Positions 1 to 5,037 of a DNA stretch of 5,037 nucleotides are shown here, piece by piece. This DNA comes from Clostridia bacterium (GTDB taxonomy: Bacteria; Bacillota_A; Clostridia; Oscillospirales; CAG-272), in NCBI GenBank assembly GCA_017468115.1, contig JAFUJS010000062.1, forward strand, positions 1 to 5,037, given 5' to 3'. The notes beneath the pieces are model-generated. The model did not search any database. It saw only the letters and a list, made by a program, of their open reading frames with translations, and had not been told where the DNA came from. The position numbers were made by a program, and so were the translations under genes. Every line of letters begins with the position of its first letter. Position 1 is the first letter of the stretch.

Positions 1-10
1 TCAAAAGAAA

Positions 11-448
11 ATGAAGGTAAATATTAAAAAGCTAAACGAAAACGCAATTATACCAACCTACGGCTCCGAGTATGCGGCAGGCGCTGACCTTTACGCATGC
101 ATTGACGGGGAGCTTACTATTGAGGCGGGTCAAACCGTGCTTGTAAAGACAGGTCTTGCTATTGAGGTGCCTGTTGGCTATGGAGCATTTATTTATGCAA
201 GAAGCGGTCTTGCCTCAAAGCGTGGTCTTGCCCCTGCAAATAAGGTTGGCGTTGTTGACTGCGACTATCGTGGAGAGGTTATGGTGGCGCTCCACAACCA
301 TTCCCAGGCTCCGCAAACCATTGTTGCGGGCGAAAGGATTGCGCAGATGGTTATTGCCCCATATATTACTGCCGAATTTGAAGTTGTAGAGGAGCTTTCC
401 GACACTACCCGTGGGGAAGGCGGCTTTGGCTCAACAGGTAGAAAATGA
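11..448 (+). CDS. dut: dUTP diphosphatase (trimeric dUTPase)
   Basis: Hydrolyses dUTP to dUMP and pyrophosphate, which keeps uracil out of DNA and supplies dUMP for thymidylate synthesis; cytosolic homotrimer. All five dUTPase motifs are visible in order in the 145 residues: AGADLYA (23-29), ARSGLA (63-68), GVVDCDYRGE (80-89, with D83 in the catalytic Asp position and Y86 in the uracil-discriminating position), GERIAQM (107-113) and the C-terminal P-loop-like RGEGGFGSTG (134-143). The length is normal for the family. The ATG at 11 is chosen because MKVNIKKLN is the usual family N-terminus; the frame is open to the window edge, so a slightly earlier start cannot be excluded. No good Shine-Dalgarno is visible in the ten bases before it. 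A TGA in another frame at 12-14 would fit an upstream gene ending in an ATGA overlap. The 3' end overlaps the next gene by ATGA. Confidence 0.97.
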   Translation: MKVNIKKLNENAIIPTYGSEYAAGADLYACIDGELTIEAGQTVLVKTGLAIEVPVGYGAFIYARSGLASKRGLAPANKVGVVDCDYRGEVMVALHNHSQAPQTIVAGERIAQMVIAPYITAEFEVVEELSDTTRGEGGFGSTGRK

Positions 449-1074
449 TAGATAAGAATAAGGGCTACATTTTCTTTATAAGGCACGGACAAACCGAGTG
501 GAATGTGCTGAGGAAAATGCAAGGAAGAGATGATATTCCTTTGAATGAGCTGGGGCTTAGTCAAGCCACAGAAGCCGCAGAGGGAATAAAAAATGCCTGC
601 CTTAAAACAGGCTTTACCTTTAATAGGGTTGTTACAAGTCCCCTTCTTCGTGCAAGGAAAACCGGGGAGCTGATTGCAGAGGCTGTCGGCTGTCCTTGCG
701 TATGCGACGAAAGAATTACCGAAAGGGATTTTGGCGTGCTTTCAGGTACACAATATAGCCCAAACAGCAAGGCTATTTCCGAGGACGTGTCCGTTGAGGG
801 GCTGGAGCCTATGGGAGATGTGCTGGAGCGTGTGAGCCGATTCGTTTATGATAATGTAAAAATCGGCGAAAGTGTTTTGGCAGTCAGCCACGGCTCTGCC
901 ACTAAAATCTTTGCGCTTTCGATTGAAAAAGCTCCTTGCGTTACAAATTACAATGAGCTTCTGAAAAATTGCCATATGATTGCCTACTCCTTTGACGGAA
1001 GCAGGGTGATTATGGAGGGGTATAACCTGTCCCCTGCTGATTTAGAATCGTTTGTGAGGATAGAAAATGAGTAA
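445..1074 (+). CDS. Histidine phosphatase family protein (phosphoglycerate-mutase-like)
   Basis: Phosphomonoesterase of the branch-1 histidine phosphatase superfamily, which works through a phosphohistidine intermediate. The signature FIRHGQTEWN at residues 11-20 supplies the nucleophile H14 and R13. QGRDDIPLNELG (26-37) follows. The TSPLLRARKT block (64-73) gives the phosphate-binding R69. ERDFG (93-97) gives the likely acid E93, and VSHGS (147-151) the second catalytic histidine H149. At 209 residues the length is typical. The substrate cannot be told from sequence: relatives include cofactor-dependent phosphoglycerate mutase, alpha-ribazole phosphatase and broad-specificity sugar-phosphate or nucleotide phosphatases. 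The protein lacks the longer form expected of a true glycolytic GpmA. The start overlaps the dut stop as ATGA, which indicates translational coupling, and the 3' end overlaps the next gene by 8 bases. Placement next to dut hints at a nucleotide-related role, by inference only. Confidence 0.92.
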   Translation: MIDKNKGYIFFIRHGQTEWNVLRKMQGRDDIPLNELGLSQATEAAEGIKNACLKTGFTFNRVVTSPLLRARKTGELIAEAVGCPCVCDERITERDFGVLSGTQYSPNSKAISEDVSVEGLEPMGDVLERVSRFVYDNVKIGESVLAVSHGSATKIFALSIEKAPCVTNYNELLKNCHMIAYSFDGSRVIMEGYNLSPADLESFVRIENE

Positions 1075-1867
1075 AGAAAAAAATGTGGCAAGGGTGCCAC
1101 TTTCAAAAAACAAGACCTTTAAGAAGGTGCTTTTTGGCGCCTTGGGTGTATTGGCAGCTGCGGCTATTATAGTTTTCATTATTATTTCGGTAATTAAATT
1201 TACCGAGGACAGCGGCCCTAAGTATGACGAAAGCTATGTATACGACGGCTTTTCCTTGGTTGGCACCTGGCGTGAATATGAGCACGACGATAGCGGCTAT
1301 ATTTTGTACGAATACAAGGCTGACAATACCATAACAAAAACATCCTATACCTACGGTATAAAGGACCAGCAGATTGTTGGCACATATACTGTTACTATGC
1401 CTAACTCCATTACCATCAGGTATGAGGGCGAGGGGGATGAGCCTGTGGAAACAAGCAATTTCTCTATTGACGAGTGGGGCACGCTTGTGCTTTATACTCT
1501 TGGCGATATGGGCTACAGACACCTGGGCTATGTGAAAAACGACCTGGAATTTTCCAAGGGGGAAAACCCTCTCTTAGGAGATTGGCGCCTTTTGGAAAAC
1601 AATGACGTTAATATGCACTTTGGCAGCGACTCATACGGATATCTATACTATGTTTCAAGTCCTAACGAAAGGGACGATTTTGCATACTCCTGGCGTGGAG
1701 ATAATGAGCTTTATATGCTCTATGTAATCAGATTTGAGGGCACGCCCGACATTCCGACAGGCAGTATTATTGCCCCCGGCTATAGAATTGAGGACGACAG
1801 GCTTACCATATATGGTAACGATTCAAACGGCAACTACATTGAGCAGGTTTACGAAAGGATAAAATAA
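1067..1867 (+). CDS. Hypothetical signal-anchored protein with two lipocalin-like repeats
   Basis: I do not recognise this 266-residue protein as a named family. A lysine-rich N-terminus (K3, K5, K14, K16, K19, K20) is followed by one hydrophobic segment at about 21-43 with no lipobox cysteine and no clear cleavage site. The prediction is therefore an N-in, C-out anchored protein with about 220 residues outside the membrane. The outer part is rich in Tyr, Asp, Glu and Gly and looks beta-stranded. It appears to hold two related units, each opening with an L-x-G-x-W-R motif (LVGTWR at 64-69 and LLGDWR at 169-174) followed by GYILYEY (77-83) or GYLYYV (191-196). This opening resembles small Gram-positive lipocalin-like domains, which is inference. 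The start is supported by GAGGA at 1056-1060, six bases upstream, and the gene overlaps the phosphatase by 8 bases. It may bind a ligand at the cell surface or be a stress-envelope protein; the function is unknown. Confidence 0.85.
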   Translation: MSKEKNVARVPLSKNKTFKKVLFGALGVLAAAAIIVFIIISVIKFTEDSGPKYDESYVYDGFSLVGTWREYEHDDSGYILYEYKADNTITKTSYTYGIKDQQIVGTYTVTMPNSITIRYEGEGDEPVETSNFSIDEWGTLVLYTLGDMGYRHLGYVKNDLEFSKGENPLLGDWRLLENNDVNMHFGSDSYGYLYYVSSPNERDDFAYSWRGDNELYMLYVIRFEGTPDIPTGSIIAPGYRIEDDRLTIYGNDSNGNYIEQVYERIK

Positions 1868-1868
1868 T

Positions 1869-2411
1869 ATGGAGTTATTTGAAAAAAAGCTTTCATCAAA
1901 GCAAATCTTTGACGGAAAAATAGTTAAGCTTTTTGTAGATACAGTACAGCTTCCCAACGGAAATGAGGCTACACGTGAGATTGTCAGACATCCGGGCGCT
2001 GTTTGCGTTGTGCCTGTAACCGATGACGGTCAGGTTATTATGGTCCGTCAATTCAGATACCCCTTTGAACAGGTGCTTTTGGAAATTCCTGCAGGAAAGC
2101 TGGAGCCCGGCGAGGACCCACTTGAGGCTGTAAAGCGTGAGCTTGAGGAGGAAAGCGGAGCTGTTGCCGGAAAAATTCAGCATATTGGAGAGCTTTACAC
2201 TACCGTTGCTATATTTGACGAGAAAATACAAATTTATCTTGCCACAGACTTAACCTTTAAGGACTCCCACCCTGACGAGGACGAATTTGTAGAGGTTACA
2301 AAAATCCCTCTTGACACCCTTGTTACAATGATTATGAACGGAGAAATTAAGGACGCAAAAACACAAATTGCCATACTGAAGGCAGACAAGATTTTAGGGG
2401 GCAAAAAATGA
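1869..2411 (+). CDS. Nudix hydrolase, ADP-ribose pyrophosphatase-like
   Basis: Hydrolyses a nucleoside diphosphate linked to another moiety, probably ADP-ribose or a related sugar nucleotide, in a Mg-dependent cytosolic reaction. The complete Nudix box is at residues 76-98: G76, E82, R90-E91, E94-E95 and G97 fit GX5EX7REUXEEXGU. The preceding VRQFRYPFEQVLLEIPAG (59-76) and the N-terminal beta domain with REIVRHPGAVCVVPV (36-50) are the NudF-type ADPRase layout, and 180 residues is the usual length. Oddly, the ADPRase loop after the box normally reads like SPGFSDE, but here it is TVAIFDE (112-118). The signature proline is V113, while E118 and the later DEDEFVEV (136-143) are kept. Substrate choice is therefore less certain than the fold. 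The start has AAAGGA at 1854-1859, nine bases upstream, and sits one base after the previous stop. The end overlaps the next gene by ATGA. Confidence 0.93.
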   Translation: MELFEKKLSSKQIFDGKIVKLFVDTVQLPNGNEATREIVRHPGAVCVVPVTDDGQVIMVRQFRYPFEQVLLEIPAGKLEPGEDPLEAVKRELEEESGAVAGKIQHIGELYTTVAIFDEKIQIYLATDLTFKDSHPDEDEFVEVTKIPLDTLVTMIMNGEIKDAKTQIAILKADKILGGKK

Positions 2412-3436
2412 ACATTTTTGAAATAAAGAAAACAAAAATGCTTGATGAGGCAACCTTTGGACACAAGCCGCAAAGCATATTTCTCGTTGTCCTCATCTTT
2501 ATGCTCGTATTTCTTATCGGAAATACCATACAGGGTGTAATCTTAGCCATTCCAACAGCTGTTTATGCCGTCAGCGCTATTTTTTCAAACGAAGCCTTTC
2601 AAGCGTTTATAGAAGGTGTAAAAAACGACACTGTAACCGAAGAAGGCTATGAAGAAGTAATCGAGCAGGTAACAACGGAAATTCTCGCAAGCATGCCTGC
2701 TTGGCTGACTGTTGTTAATCTGTTTGCAACTGCTGCCACTATTGCGGCTGCAATCTTCTACTGCAAGAAGTTTGAAAAAAGACCCATTTCCTCTATGGGA
2801 ATAAGAAAAGAGGGCGCATTTTTTGAATATTTGATTGGTGTAGGTATCGGTACTCTTATGATGGGGCTTACCTATCTTATCGCTTATCTTACTGGCTCCG
2901 TTGATATTTCAGTCAGCGAATATATAAGCCCGATTATTATTCTCTTCTTCCTTGGCTTTGTGGTTCAGGGCGCTTCTGAGGAGATTTTGGTCCGTGGCTA
3001 TCTTATGATATCCTTAGCAAGGGATACAAAGGTGTTTGTCGCTATACTTTTATCCTCTCTGTTCTTCGGACTTATGCACCTAGGCAATCCTAATTTCGGT
3101 GTTATCGGCTTTATAAACATTATTCTTTTCGGTGTGTTCCTTGGCATTTATGTGTTTAAGCGTGGCAGCCTGTGGGGCGCCTGCGCTATTCATACCATGT
3201 GGAACTTTATACAGGGTAATGTATTTGGCGTTAGTGTAAGTGGACTTGGCATTATGCCGTCCTTCTTTACAACCACAGTAAATGAGGGCAAGGATTTGAT
3301 AAGCGGCGGCGCATTCGGTCTTGAGGGCGGTATTGCCTCTACCTGCGTTTTGCTTCTTGGCATTCTTATTGTGCTTCTTGTTAAGACAAAGGAAAGCGAG
3401 GCTTCGGAATTTGAGCCTCAAGTGAATATTTTTTGA
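2408..3436 (+). CDS. CPBP-family intramembrane glutamic/metalloprotease (Abi family)
   Basis: Polytopic membrane protein of the CAAX-protease/bacteriocin-processing (CPBP, Rce1-like) family. The three diagnostic motifs are intact: EExxxR as E191-E192...R196 in SEEILVRGYL, FxxxH as F220...H224 in FFGLMHLGNP, and HxxxN as H262...N266 in IHTMWNF. Hydrophobic segments are visible at about 24-60, 100-118, 140-162, 173-190, 209-223, 231-250 and a last one at about 310-329. Between the first two lies an acidic stretch (about 61-95). At 342 residues it is at the long end for the family, and the C-terminal helix after H262 is an addition to the core. Bacterial members are linked to prenyl-protein processing, bacteriocin self-immunity or regulated proteolysis, but the substrate here is unknown and no bacteriocin gene is visible. 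AGGGGG at 2396-2401 precedes the start by six bases, and the ATGA overlap with the Nudix gene suggests coupling. Confidence 0.93.
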   Translation: MNIFEIKKTKMLDEATFGHKPQSIFLVVLIFMLVFLIGNTIQGVILAIPTAVYAVSAIFSNEAFQAFIEGVKNDTVTEEGYEEVIEQVTTEILASMPAWLTVVNLFATAATIAAAIFYCKKFEKRPISSMGIRKEGAFFEYLIGVGIGTLMMGLTYLIAYLTGSVDISVSEYISPIIILFFLGFVVQGASEEILVRGYLMISLARDTKVFVAILLSSLFFGLMHLGNPNFGVIGFINIILFGVFLGIYVFKRGSLWGACAIHTMWNFIQGNVFGVSVSGLGIMPSFFTTTVNEGKDLISGGAFGLEGGIASTCVLLLGILIVLLVKTKESEASEFEPQVNIF

Positions 3437-3447
3437 ATAATATTCAC
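3422..3447. repeat. 9-bp perfect inverted repeat straddling the CPBP stop codon
   Basis: GTGAATATT at 3422-3430 is mirrored exactly by AATATTCAC at 3439-3447, with an 8-base spacer containing the TGA stop at 3434-3436. The stem is A+T-rich (two G-C pairs of nine) and is followed by CACACC then TTTT, so as an RNA terminator it would be weak. I see no stronger terminator after the five-gene run. The TGAATA/TATTCA content fits a protein-binding site at least as well; see the operator entry. Some read-through from the upstream genes into the transporter genes seems possible. Confidence 0.45.
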
Positions 3448-3467
3448 ACCTTTTGCAAAAATATTCA
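3434..3467. promoter_or_regulatory. Candidate tandem ArgR/AhrC-type operators
   Basis: Two palindrome-like elements lie just upstream of the -35 box. The first, TGAATAATATTCA (3434-3446), is symmetrical around its centre base. The second, TGCAAAAATATTCA (3454-3467), matches 12 of 14 positions of the known ARG-box core TGAATWWWWATTCA. The shared half-site AATATTCA recurs at 3439 and 3460, exactly 21 bp or two helical turns apart, which is the spacing known for paired ArgR boxes. An extra TGAAT at 3423 lies 11 bp before the one at 3434. The first element has a three-base rather than four-base centre, so it is not a perfect box. The downstream genes encode an amino acid importer, which suits ArgR control. 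Because the sites sit upstream of -35, either activation or repression is possible. The regulator's identity is inferred. Confidence 0.4.
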
Positions 3468-3474
3468 ATCACAC

Positions 3475-3502
3475 TTGACAAATATATTTTTTATGCTATA
3501 CT
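3475..3502 (+). promoter_or_regulatory. Sigma-A type promoter for the amino acid ABC transporter genes
   Basis: A perfect -35 TTGACA (3475-3480) and a near-perfect -10 TATACT (3497-3502) are separated by 16 bp. TGC at 3494-3496 gives an extended -10 (TGn). A+T-rich tracts lie on both sides. Transcription would start at about 3508-3510, leaving a leader of about 30 bases, too short for a riboswitch. This is the strongest promoter-like site in the window and matches the expectation of high expression for the solute-binding protein. Confidence 0.85.
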
Positions 3503-3526
3503 ATATAAGCAAATATATAAATATTT

Positions 3527-3533
3527 AAGGAGA
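3527..3533 (+). promoter_or_regulatory. Strong ribosome binding site for the solute-binding protein gene
   Basis: AAGGAGA lies seven bases before the ATG at 3541 and is the best Shine-Dalgarno match in the window. It fixes the start of the solute-binding protein and fits high-level translation. Confidence 0.88.
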
Positions 3534-3540
3534 ATTCAAA

Positions 3541-4407
3541 ATGAAAAAGATTATTGCACTTGTACTTGCAACTCTTATGCTCGTTTGCACAGTTGTTGGC
3601 TTTTCTTCCTGTAATCAGGACACCATCATTGTTCAAACAAACGCATTCTTCGCACCATTCGAATACTATGAGGGCACAGAAATCGTAGGCGTTGACGTTG
3701 AAATCATGGCTATGGTTGGAGAAAGACTTGGAAAGAACGTTCAGTTTGACAACGTTTCCTTCTCTGCTATTATCGACAACGTAAAGGAAGGCACAGTTTG
3801 TGATGCCGGTGCCGCAGGTATTACCATCACAGATTCAAGAAAGGAAAAGGTTGACTTTTCTATTCCTTACTACACATCTGTTCAGTATGTAATTATCCCT
3901 GTTGACTCAACTCTTGCTACAAAGACTGTTGACGGTGTTGAGTATATGGTTTGGGAAGCACTTGCAGGCAAGACCATCGGTGTTCAAATGGACACAACAG
4001 GCTACATCTACACAGACGGCGAAATTAACGCAACAGAGGACAACGACTACGGCTATGCAGGCGTTCTTTACGGCACTGACACAGTTTGCACACCATTCAG
4101 CACAGCTCAGCTTGCTGCTGACGGCATTACTGCAAACCAAATTGATGCTGTTATCGTTGACGAGCTTCCTGCTCAGTATATCGTTTCTAACAACTCCAGC
4201 TTCAAGTGTGTTCCTCTCTACTACTCAGGCGAAACAGATGCTGACGACGCTCCTGTTATGGAAGACTACGCAATCTGCGTAACAAAGGGCAACACAGAGC
4301 TTCTTGATGCTATCAATGCAGTTCTTACAGAGCTTTTAGTTGAAGATGAAAATGGTGTTTCACAAATCGAAAAGATGGTTATGAGACACATGGGTATGGA
4401 ACAGTAA
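3541..4407 (+). CDS. Amino acid ABC transporter substrate-binding lipoprotein
   Basis: Extracytoplasmic receptor of a polar amino acid ABC importer (bacterial periplasmic-binding family 3). Residues 1-23 form a lipoprotein signal peptide (MKKI, then a hydrophobic core) ending at the lipobox FSSC, with C24 as the lipidated cysteine; F at -3 is a less usual residue. Family marks in the mature part are PFEYYEG (39-45), GVDVEIM (50-56), AGITITDSRKEKVDFSIPYY (92-111) with R100 as the expected alpha-carboxylate ligand, GKTIGVQMDTTG (143-154), and QIDAVIVDELPAQ (200-212) with D207 in the usual alpha-amino ligand position. Compared with the usual family layout, the stretch at about 157-198 looks longer, and the C-terminus ends in KMVMRHMGMEQ rather than the common KWFG-like ending. 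The ligand cannot be read from sequence; arginine, lysine, glutamine, histidine and cystine are candidates. Codons favour GAC, AAC and ATC more than the neighbours do, as in a highly expressed gene. Confidence 0.95.
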   Translation: MKKIIALVLATLMLVCTVVGFSSCNQDTIIVQTNAFFAPFEYYEGTEIVGVDVEIMAMVGERLGKNVQFDNVSFSAIIDNVKEGTVCDAGAAGITITDSRKEKVDFSIPYYTSVQYVIIPVDSTLATKTVDGVEYMVWEALAGKTIGVQMDTTGYIYTDGEINATEDNDYGYAGVLYGTDTVCTPFSTAQLAADGITANQIDAVIVDELPAQYIVSNNSSFKCVPLYYSGETDADDAPVMEDYAICVTKGNTELLDAINAVLTELLVEDENGVSQIEKMVMRHMGMEQ

Positions 4408-4417
4408 TAATTTAACC

Positions 4418-4453
4418 GAAAAAGAGCTGTGCCACTTTGCATAGTTCTTTTTC
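4418..4453 (+). terminator. Intercistronic terminator-like hairpin between binding protein and permease
   Basis: GAAAAAGAGCTGTGC (4418-4432) pairs with the segment 4439-4453 over 15 base pairs, two of them G-U (4429-4442 and 4426-4445), around a six-base loop (4433-4438). The 3' arm contains TTCTTTTT, so the U-tract is paired with a matching A-tract as in many Firmicute terminators. It starts 10 bases after the binding-protein stop codon and ends 18 bases before the permease ATG. Such a hairpin would partly end transcription and also protect the upstream mRNA from 3' exonucleases, giving more binding protein than permease. That role is inferred from similar transporter operons. Confidence 0.8.
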
Positions 4454-4458
4454 ATTGT

Positions 4459-4464
4459 AAAGGA
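4459..4464 (+). promoter_or_regulatory. Ribosome binding site of the permease gene
   Basis: AAAGGA lies seven bases before the ATG at 4472 and supports that start. It sits just after the hairpin, so it stays unpaired when the hairpin forms. Confidence 0.75.
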
Positions 4465-4471
4465 TAAAATA

Positions 4472-5037
4472 ATGAATTTTTTTGAGCAATTAGGTACGCT
4501 TTTCTCAACACCCAGGTATTGGGAAATGCTTATGAAGGGCTTAGGCACTACTCTTATGATTTCTGTCTTTGCCGCAATTATTGGACTTGTGCTTGGTACG
4601 CTTGTTGCTATGGTTTCCATTGCGAAAAAGTCTAGGGCTATGGCTGTGCCAAAGTTCATTTGTAATTTCTACGTAACAATTATCCGTGGCACACCTATGG
4701 CTCTGCAGCTATTTATTATGGTGTTTGTAATTTTCGCCATCAGAGGCTTCCCACGTGAGCTTACTGCGATTATTGCCTTTGGTATTAACTCCGGCGCTTA
4801 TGTGGCTGAAAATATCCGTGCCGGCATTTTGTCTGTTGATATTGGTCAAACAGAGGCTTGCCGTGCCCTTGGTCTTTCCTCCACAAAGACAATGACTAAG
4901 GTTGTTATTCCTCAGGCTATTAAAAATGTTATTCCTGCTATTGGTAATGAGCTTATTGCACTTATCAAGGAGACATCTATCGTTTATATGTTCGGTATTT
5001 ACGACCTTACAATGGTGGCAACCATTATCGGTGGCGG
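4472..5037 (+). CDS. Amino acid ABC transporter permease (3' end outside window)
   Basis: Inner subunit of the same importer as the preceding binding protein, of the HisM/GlnP-like polar amino acid permease family. I translated 188 residues from ATG 4472 to the window edge with no stop. Membrane segments lie at about 25-50, 63-90 and 97-118, with a further hydrophobic region from about 152 onward. The family motif IRGTPMALQLF is at 71-81, and NSGAYVAENIRAGI at 106-119 precedes the EAA loop. The EAA loop itself, which contacts the ATPase, reads EACRALG (128-134) followed by VVIPQAIKN (144-152); C130 replaces the second alanine of EAA. GNELIALIKETS (158-169) follows as usual. Typical members have 210-230 residues, so roughly 25-40 are missing. 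An ATP-binding subunit gene is expected next, beyond the window. Read-through of the hairpin at 4418-4453 is needed for its expression, as I see no separate promoter. Confidence 0.95.
   Translation, partial: MNFFEQLGTLFSTPRYWEMLMKGLGTTLMISVFAAIIGLVLGTLVAMVSIAKKSRAMAVPKFICNFYVTIIRGTPMALQLFIMVFVIFAIRGFPRELTAIIAFGINSGAYVAENIRAGILSVDIGQTEACRALGLSSTKTMTKVVIPQAIKNVIPAIGNELIALIKETSIVYMFGIYDLTMVATIIGG

Noticed and set aside
1..14. A possible end of an upstream gene (codons AAA AGA AAA TGA at 3-14) overlapping dut by ATGA.
   Set aside because: It fits the ATGA junctions seen further down, but only three sense codons are visible, too little to call a gene or a product.
1103..1522. Minus-strand open frame of 139 codons opposite the hypothetical anchored protein.
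   Set aside because: No ribosome site, no recognisable motif, and it is antisense to a gene with a good Shine-Dalgarno, a membrane anchor and operon overlaps.
3080..3481. Minus-strand open frame of 133 codons covering the CPBP 3' end and part of the control region.
   Set aside because: It would run through the operator and -35 region, has a Lys/Asn-rich composition without motifs, and opposes a clearly coding membrane protein gene.
3503..3540. Riboswitch or T-box leader before the amino acid transporter.
   Set aside because: With the promoter at 3475-3502 the leader is only about 30 bases, A+T-rich and unstructured, too short for either.
3907..4140. Minus-strand cysteine- and valine-rich open frame of 77 codons.
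   Set aside because: The many Cys and Val codons are the complement of the repeated ACA, GCA and AAC codons of the binding-protein gene; there is no promoter or ribosome site.
3902..4282. Plus-strand open frame of 126 codons inside the binding-protein gene.
   Set aside because: It starts with TTG without a ribosome site, gives a Leu/Thr-rich low-complexity protein, and lies wholly within the convincing solute-binding protein frame.
4408..4471. Small RNA or small protein in the gap between binding protein and permease.
   Set aside because: The 64-base gap is fully accounted for by the hairpin and the permease ribosome site; no promoter or start codon with a frame is seen.

Overview
The window reads as a chromosomal segment of a low-to-moderate G+C Gram-positive anaerobe, most likely an uncultured gut-type member of the Clostridia (Oscillospiraceae or a related group). 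The reasons are tight ATG(A)-overlapping gene junctions on one strand, Shine-Dalgarno sites of the AAGGAG type, a lipoprotein-type substrate-binding protein, and protein styles typical of that class. The lineage is an inference from style, not from a marker gene. All seven supported genes lie on the plus strand. There is no RNA gene, mobile element, CRISPR array or sign of recent transfer.

Region 1 (1-3436) is a compact run of five genes that overlap or abut, so it is probably one transcript whose promoter lies to the left of the window. In order they are: dUTPase (dut); a histidine-phosphatase (phosphoglycerate-mutase-like) enzyme; an unrecognised signal-anchored extracytoplasmic protein with what look like two lipocalin-like repeats; a Nudix hydrolase of the ADP-ribose pyrophosphatase type whose usual substrate-signature proline is a valine; and a CPBP/Abi-family intramembrane protease. 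The dUTPase, the phosphatase and the Nudix enzyme suggest nucleotide housekeeping. The two membrane proteins do not obviously belong to that theme.

Region 2 (3437-3540) is a 104-bp A+T-rich control region. It holds a near-consensus sigma-A promoter (TTGACA, 16 bp, extended TGC-TATACT). Just upstream are palindromic TGAAT/ATTCA elements, two of whose half-sites are exactly 21 bp apart, which resembles a pair of ArgR/AhrC operators. A strong ribosome site AAGGAG follows.

Region 3 (3541-5037) is a polar amino acid ABC importer: a lipoprotein solute-binding protein, then a 15-bp terminator-like hairpin in the intercistronic gap, then the permease gene, which runs off the right edge. The ATP-binding subunit would be expected beyond the window. 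The hairpin probably sets a high binding-protein to low permease ratio. If the operator reading is right, the importer would be under arginine (or related amino acid) control.
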